Shown: positions 33,812 to 37,878 of the stretch, piece after piece
How positions within the stretch are numbered: position 1 is the first letter of the stretch
Layout of the letters: each line of letters opens with the position of its first letter
Source of the DNA: Candidatus Azobacteroides sp.
Lineage (GTDB): Bacteria; Bacteroidota; Bacteroidia; Bacteroidales; Azobacteroidaceae
Assembly (NCBI GenBank): GCA_009783445.1
Contig: WRFY01000107.1
Span: forward strand, 1 to 37,878
Direction: 5' to 3'
DNA: 37,878 bases
Notes under the pieces: model-generated
The model's input: only the letters and a program-made list of their open reading frames with translations
Database searches by the model: none
What the model was told of the DNA's origin: nothing
Translations under genes and position numbers: made by a program

Positions 33812-36301
33812 ATGAAAACTGTCATTTTTACTCTATCGTTTTTTCTGTTTTTTTCGTATTCTTTTTCAGAAACTATTACCGTTGACCAAGCTTTATTAGT
33901 GGCAAAAGCATTTTACCAAAAAGAAAGAATACTTAGGAATTCTAACCAAGCGGGTTTATCAGAACTTTCTCTGTCGTATACTTGTACGGATGAAAAGAAC
34001 GATTCTTCAGCGCTTTTTTATGTTTTCAGTAAAACTCATCCTGCCGGATTTATTTTCATCGCCGGCGACGATCGGGCAAAATCTGTGTTGGGCTATTCGG
34101 ATGACAACAGAACGTTTGATATGGAAAATCTGCCCGACAATTTCAAAAACTGGATGGAACAAATGAAAGTAGAAATGCAATGGCTGAGAAAAAATGAATC
34201 CAGTAGCCGGGAATATATATCGGTACAAACAAACCAAAATCAATCGTTCGCCCCTTTTATTTCTCCTCTCTTGGGAGAGCTTTCGTGGGGACAAGATGAA
34301 CCCTACAACGATTTGTGTCCTATGGACGGTAAGTCCCGTTCCAAAACAGGATGTGTTGCTACGGCAATGGCACAAATTATGTGGTATCATCATTGGCCTG
34401 CTCGGGGACAAGGGGAACATAATTACATATCCCGTACGCGAGGTTTCAATCTCTCTTCCGATTTTTCCCAATCGCAATACAACTGGAATCTGATGTATGA
34501 CCCAAAGACAGCCAAAACAACAGAAACAGCCAAGCGTGCAGTGGCGCAGTTAATGTACGATTGCGGAGTGTCTTTGGATATGGATTATACAAGTTCGTTA
34601 AGCAGCACGTATTCAGAGTCCGTTCCGTATGCCTTGAACAAGTATTTTAACTACGATAAAAATATGCAAGTATACTATCGTCGTTATTTTTCTTGCGATG
34701 AATGGGAGAATCTCTTGAAGAAAGAATTAAACAATCGATTGCCCGTTTATTTTTCTGGAGAAAACTCAATTACCGGACATGCATACGTTTGCGACGGTTA
34801 CGATTCCGAAAACCTTTTTCATCTCAATTGGGGTTGGGAAGGAAACAACAATGGCTATTTTGCTATTTGCGCATATAATTCCAAAATAGAAGAAGCGGGA
34901 TATAGTTTTGTGGATTATACCAATTCTCAGATGATTGTTACCGGAATACAACCTCCCACGGCAAACTCAAAAGCATCCTATAATATTTACTTAGAACAGA
35001 GGGATTTTACCACTCTCTCATCGACTATCCAAAGGAACGACTATTTTATTATCAACGCTTCCAGTTTATCGAATCAAGGAATCAATCCGTTTGATGGTCA
35101 AGTCGGGATTGGTCTGTATCAAAACAATGATTTAATAGAGGTGTTCAGCATAAAAAGCATGCAGTGCGAATCTTTTGAACAAAAACATGTTCCATGGAGC
35201 TCATTGCAGATTCCGAATGATATAGAACCCGGAGTTTATGAATTTTGTCCTGTATACAAAGGCTTCGACGAAAACGACTGGTCGATTATTCGAAGTGAAG
35301 GTTCGATTTCGAATCATTTGGGCCTTGCTATTACCGCTACTTCTATCCAGTTTTTCATGCCGATAGATGCAAAGGCTCAATTATATATTCTTCCGTCTGG
35401 ATTTTCGATTTCAGCGCTCTATCAAGATTCGCCAGCCAAATTCAACCTGCATATCGGAAATAAAGGGAAAGATGCCTACTCTCTGTTGGGAGTTTGCTTG
35501 AAAGACGAAAGCGGCAAACAAGAATTGGTCGCCTCCCAAGGAATAGGCATTCATGCCAATGATATATTATCTGTTGAATTAAGCGCATTTATCACGGTAA
35601 AGGAGGGAAAATATTCCGCATATCCCTGCTACGAAGCAGATTATACATGGATTTCGTTTGATAGTAAAAATGAGCAAGCAGTTGTTGTTCTTCCACCCCT
35701 GAAAGGATCACCCGATTTGTCGTTCGAAATAAAACCGCAGTTCTATTTTCTTCCTGTCGAAAACGATAATTTTATCAACATTTCGTCTTCCATCAAGAAC
35801 AAAGGCATTCCCACTAAAGGAGATATGTATGCCATTGTATATAGTTTGGATAATTCCTCTTATTGGGAATATCACCGAAGAACGCTTGCCATTATGGAAA
35901 ATGAAACTGTTCCGTTTGATATTCAAATACCTGTAAAATCGGGAAATGGAAATTATTATATTTCGTTCCAATATAAAGACCAAAAGGATTATGTAAAGTA
36001 TTTTGACGAATCTTCGTATTTTTCCATCAAGGATAATCCTTCATTTTTATCTGAAATAAATTCAAAACCTCAATGGAGCATTTATCCGGATCCAGCCGAT
36101 CAGTACATAATTATTGATTCGCAAATAATGTTGAAATCTATCCGGATTATCGGATTAACTGGCCAAACGTTTTATTGGAAACAATTCCCCAAAAATACTT
36201 TTTTTCGCCGCATTGCAATCGACAATTTGAATCCCAGCATCTATTTATTGCAAATTGAAACGGAACAAGGAAGAGATGTAAAGAAATTTACAAAAAATTA
36301 G
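33812..36301 (+). CDS. Secreted C10 (streptopain-like) cysteine protease with T9SS sorting domain
   Basis: 829 aa from ATG 33812; the longer frame from TTG 33752 starts inside the promoter. Residues 1-19 are a signal peptide (MKTVIFTLSFFLFFSYSFS). Residues about 20-145 are the Spi_C10-type propeptide (TVDQALLVAKAFYQKE, FIFIAGDDRAKSVLGYS). The catalytic domain starts at LLGELSWGQDEPYNDLCP with Cys181 (KTGCVATAMAQIM), His323 (GHAYVCDGY) and the NWGW motif at 339-342. Beta-rich repeats follow. The last 80 or so residues (WSIYPDPADQYIIID, RIIGLTGQ, YLLQIETEQGRDVKKF) form a type A T9SS C-terminal signal, so the enzyme is exported across the outer membrane. Relatives include PrtT, interpain and the Bacteroides Bfp/Btp proteases. 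Substrates are unknown. Confidence 0.92.
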   Translation: MKTVIFTLSFFLFFSYSFSETITVDQALLVAKAFYQKERILRNSNQAGLSELSLSYTCTDEKNDSSALFYVFSKTHPAGFIFIAGDDRAKSVLGYSDDNRTFDMENLPDNFKNWMEQMKVEMQWLRKNESSSREYISVQTNQNQSFAPFISPLLGELSWGQDEPYNDLCPMDGKSRSKTGCVATAMAQIMWYHHWPARGQGEHNYISRTRGFNLSSDFSQSQYNWNLMYDPKTAKTTETAKRAVAQLMYDCGVSLDMDYTSSLSSTYSESVPYALNKYFNYDKNMQVYYRRYFSCDEWENLLKKELNNRLPVYFSGENSITGHAYVCDGYDSENLFHLNWGWEGNNNGYFAICAYNSKIEEAGYSFVDYTNSQMIVTGIQPPTANSKASYNIYLEQRDFTTLSSTIQRNDYFIINASSLSNQGINPFDGQVGIGLYQNNDLIEVFSIKSMQCESFEQKHVPWSSLQIPNDIEPGVYEFCPVYKGFDENDWSIIRSEGSISNHLGLAITATSIQFFMPIDAKAQLYILPSGFSISALYQDSPAKFNLHIGNKGKDAYSLLGVCLKDESGKQELVASQGIGIHANDILSVELSAFITVKEGKYSAYPCYEADYTWISFDSKNEQAVVVLPPLKGSPDLSFEIKPQFYFLPVENDNFINISSSIKNKGIPTKGDMYAIVYSLDNSSYWEYHRRTLAIMENETVPFDIQIPVKSGNGNYYISFQYKDQKDYVKYFDESSYFSIKDNPSFLSEINSKPQWSIYPDPADQYIIIDSQIMLKSIRIIGLTGQTFYWKQFPKNTFFRRIAIDNLNPSIYLLQIETEQGRDVKKFTKN

Positions 36302-36313
36302 AAGAAAAGCAGC

Positions 36314-36354
36314 ATCCTCTCGTTGCGGGCAAATAAAACCCGCAACGAGAGGAT
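36314..36354. terminator. Perfect 16-bp hairpin, bidirectional terminator
   Basis: ATCCTCTCGTTGCGGG (36314-36329) and its exact complement (36339-36354) enclose a 9-nt loop. It sits between the convergent protease and uxuA genes, 12 and 8 nt from their stops. ATTTTG follows on +, and GCTGCTTTTC on -. Confidence 0.85.
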
Positions 36355-36362
36355 ATTTTGAC

Positions 36363-37523
36363 TTATAATTCCGCTACGGCTGCCATCATTCCGGATACTT
36401 CCGCGAGCGCCTTCATTCGGCCTAAAAAGGAATAACCGGGATTGTAATTTTTATCTACATCGGTTAGCATCAGCGGCCCATGATCGACCCGCATCGGAAG
36501 ATGCGGATAGTCCTTGAATATTTTTATCACCTGAAGAAGATGTCCTCTTCCGCCCAGATGGGAAGCTTCTACAAAATCGCCGTTGGGAAGCACGTTAGCG
36601 CTTCGCAAATGAACAAAATGAGTCCGACTTGCAAATTTTTTTGCCAAATCTACGACATCGTTTTGGATGCCGGCGCTTAAAGAACCCGCACAAAAAGTCA
36701 GTCCATTGCGAGGATTATCTACTGACTGCAAAATCCAACGGATATCTTCTTCATTAGTAACTATTCGGGGCAATCCTAAAACCGGAAAAGGGGGATCGTC
36801 GGGATGAATGCACAAATTCAAATCATATTTTTCTGCAACCGGAATGACTTGTTCCAAAAAATATTTGAGATTTTCTCTCAATTGTTTTTTGTCGATGCCC
36901 TTGTATTTTTCCAATAAACGATTGAAAATGGCTACCGGATGGCGGTCGCCCTCGTGAATGTTTCCATTGATAAAACCCTGAGTTTTAACAATAATGGAAT
37001 CAATTAAATCGTCTTGTTCTTTTTTCGTAATTGTTTTGTTCAACTGGTGCGCCTTTTCTACTATTTCCAATGAATAATCATTTTCGGCTCCTTTTCTATT
37101 TAAAATGAACATATCAAAGTAGGCGAAACGAACTTTATCGAAATACAGCGTATACGTTCCATCGTCCTGTTTTTTAGCCAAATCTGTTCGTATCCAATCA
37201 ATGACCGGCATAAAATTATAACAGATTGTCCGAATCCCCAACTGACCCAAATTGGCCAAGCTAATTTTGTAGTTTTCAATCAAACGATCTCTATCAGCGC
37301 CTGCATACCTGACACTTTCCGGTACTGGCAAACTTTCCACTACCGACCATCTCAATCCCGCATTTTCTATGTATTGCTTCCGATTGTTAATTTCTTCCAA
37401 CGACCAAATTTCACCATTCGGAATGTGGTGCAAGGCAGTTACAATGCCTTCCACTCCTATTTGCCTCAAATCAGAAAGCTGAATAGGATCGTCCGGTCCA
37501 AACCATCTCCATGTTTTTTCCAT
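36363..37523 (-). CDS. uxuA: Mannonate dehydratase
   Basis: 386 aa from ATG 37523 (MEKTWRWFGPDDPIQLSDLR), the family start and length; the longer frame from 37580 adds 19 non-homologous residues and overlaps the preceding remnant. Converts D-mannonate to 2-keto-3-deoxy-D-gluconate in glucuronate catabolism using Fe2+/Mn2+. Marks: GVEGIVTALHHIPNGEIW, TICYNFMPVIDWIRTDLAKK, LCIHPDDPPFPVLGLPRIV, NGLTFCAGSLSAG, HFVHLRSANVLPNGDF and MRVDHGPLM, which supply the TIM-barrel metal ligands (Cys, His, Asp). No uxaC, uxuB or kdgK is seen nearby, so it stands alone here. Confidence 0.95.
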   Translation of the reverse strand: MEKTWRWFGPDDPIQLSDLRQIGVEGIVTALHHIPNGEIWSLEEINNRKQYIENAGLRWSVVESLPVPESVRYAGADRDRLIENYKISLANLGQLGIRTICYNFMPVIDWIRTDLAKKQDDGTYTLYFDKVRFAYFDMFILNRKGAENDYSLEIVEKAHQLNKTITKKEQDDLIDSIIVKTQGFINGNIHEGDRHPVAIFNRLLEKYKGIDKKQLRENLKYFLEQVIPVAEKYDLNLCIHPDDPPFPVLGLPRIVTNEEDIRWILQSVDNPRNGLTFCAGSLSAGIQNDVVDLAKKFASRTHFVHLRSANVLPNGDFVEASHLGGRGHLLQVIKIFKDYPHLPMRVDHGPLMLTDVDKNYNPGYSFLGRMKALAEVSGMMAAVAEL

Positions 37524-37542
37524 ACTGAAACTTATATAATTT

Positions 37543-37767
37543 TTATGATTTTTCCATTTCCATTTCCTCAATTTGCTCAAACGTCAACCCCGTTATTTTA
37601 GAAACGGTATCGGCTGCTATTCCGGCATTCAGCGATTTTTTCGCAATCTCATATCTTTCTTTTTCCATCCCTTCTTCTATTCCTTTCTTCATGCCTTTCA
37701 TTTCCGCATAATCCGTAAAATTGCGAAAATCTTCATATTTGTATTTACTGATTACATAGTTTTTCAT
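37543..37767 (-). pseudogene. C-terminal remnant of an Rpn-type PD-(D/E)XK nuclease/transposase
   Basis: 74 codons. The end is typical of the Rpn/PDDEXK_2 family of recombination-promoting nucleases: FTDYAEMKGMKKGIEEGMEK (the charged KG-x-x-x-G linker), then RYEIAKKSLNAGIAADTVSK and ITGLTFEQIEEME. Family members are about 290-300 aa; the catalytic nuclease part is missing and the DNA upstream (37768-37878) is AT-rich and stop-filled. A relic of an inactivated mobile nuclease 19 nt before the uxuA start. The short frame has its own ATG, so a 74-aa peptide could still be made. Confidence 0.65.
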
Positions 37768-37878
37768 CTCTTTTGATTTTAAATATAATAAACGTCATTA
37801 TTATTTACTGATAAGTTTTAATATTTATATTTATTCGATTGATTATCATTATTTTAAATTTATAAGTATACATTTATT
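37768..37878. other. AT-rich window edge, no gene seen
   Basis: The last 111 nt are very AT-rich with stops in all frames. It probably contains the promoter region of the uxuA/remnant strand, but no consensus match is visible. Confidence 0.4.

Noticed and set aside
37524-37580. Extended N-terminus of UxuA (MSKLRKWKWKNHKNYISFS)
   Set aside because: Family members begin at the MEKTWRWFGP-type start; the extension is antisense-free AT-rich DNA overlapping the Rpn remnant end.

Overview
The window looks like a chromosomal segment of a Bacteroidota bacterium, most likely order Bacteroidales. Four things point that way: TTTG-N19/20-TAnnTTTG promoters instead of E. coli-type -35/-10 boxes; almost no Shine-Dalgarno sequences; a secreted C10 protease with a type IX secretion (T9SS) sorting domain, plus a TonB-like/carboxypeptidase-regulatory protein and DUF4919; and a fused str-S10-spc-alpha ribosomal cluster with secY-map-infA-rpmJ in Bacteroidales order and no tuf or adk. 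Species cannot be read from the sequence alone.

Region 1 (1-5650, + strand) is an accessory polymorphic-toxin region. Three compact Rhs-tip/immunity pairs lie in tandem: 61-1423, 1562-2982 and about 3059-4519. Each pair is a predicted metallopeptidase tip followed by an exported small protein that is the likely immunity factor. Tips 1 and 2 are paralogues with a six-residue HExxGH motif; tip 3 has a classical HExxH and a decayed, frameshifted 5' part. A secreted transglutaminase-like protein follows.

Region 2 (5870-10962, - strand) holds rlmH and a tightly packed tripartite efflux operon (TolC-like, MacA/HlyD-like, ATPase, MacB/FtsX-like permease) behind a good Bacteroidales promoter.

Region 3 (10963-14978) is mosaic: a CarboxypepD_reg/TonB_C-like chimera, a DUF4240 protein, a TPR-DUF4919 protein, a small orphan ORF, a decayed dicluster ferredoxin (QueG-like) fragment and a strong hairpin behind the ribosomal cluster.

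Region 4 (14979-33694, - strand) is one continuous ribosomal supercluster: rpsL-rpsG-fusA-rpsJ-rplC-rplD-rplW-rplB-rpsS-rplV-rpsC-rplP-rpmC-rpsQ-rplN-rplX-rplE-rpsN-rpsH-rplF-rplR-rpsE-rpmD-rplO-secY-map-infA-rpmJ-rpsM-rpsK-rpsD-rpoA-rplQ. Two tandem promoter motifs precede rpsL. rpmD and rpmJ were located directly by translation. Five intergenic gaps carry copies of an AT-rich inverted repeat; one copy supplies the last codons and stop of rpmD.

Region 5 (33723-37878): a C10 (streptopain-like) T9SS cargo protease on +, diverging from rpsL; a perfect 16-bp bidirectional terminator; mannonate dehydratase uxuA on -; and the C-terminal remnant of an Rpn-type PD-(D/E)XK nuclease/transposase.
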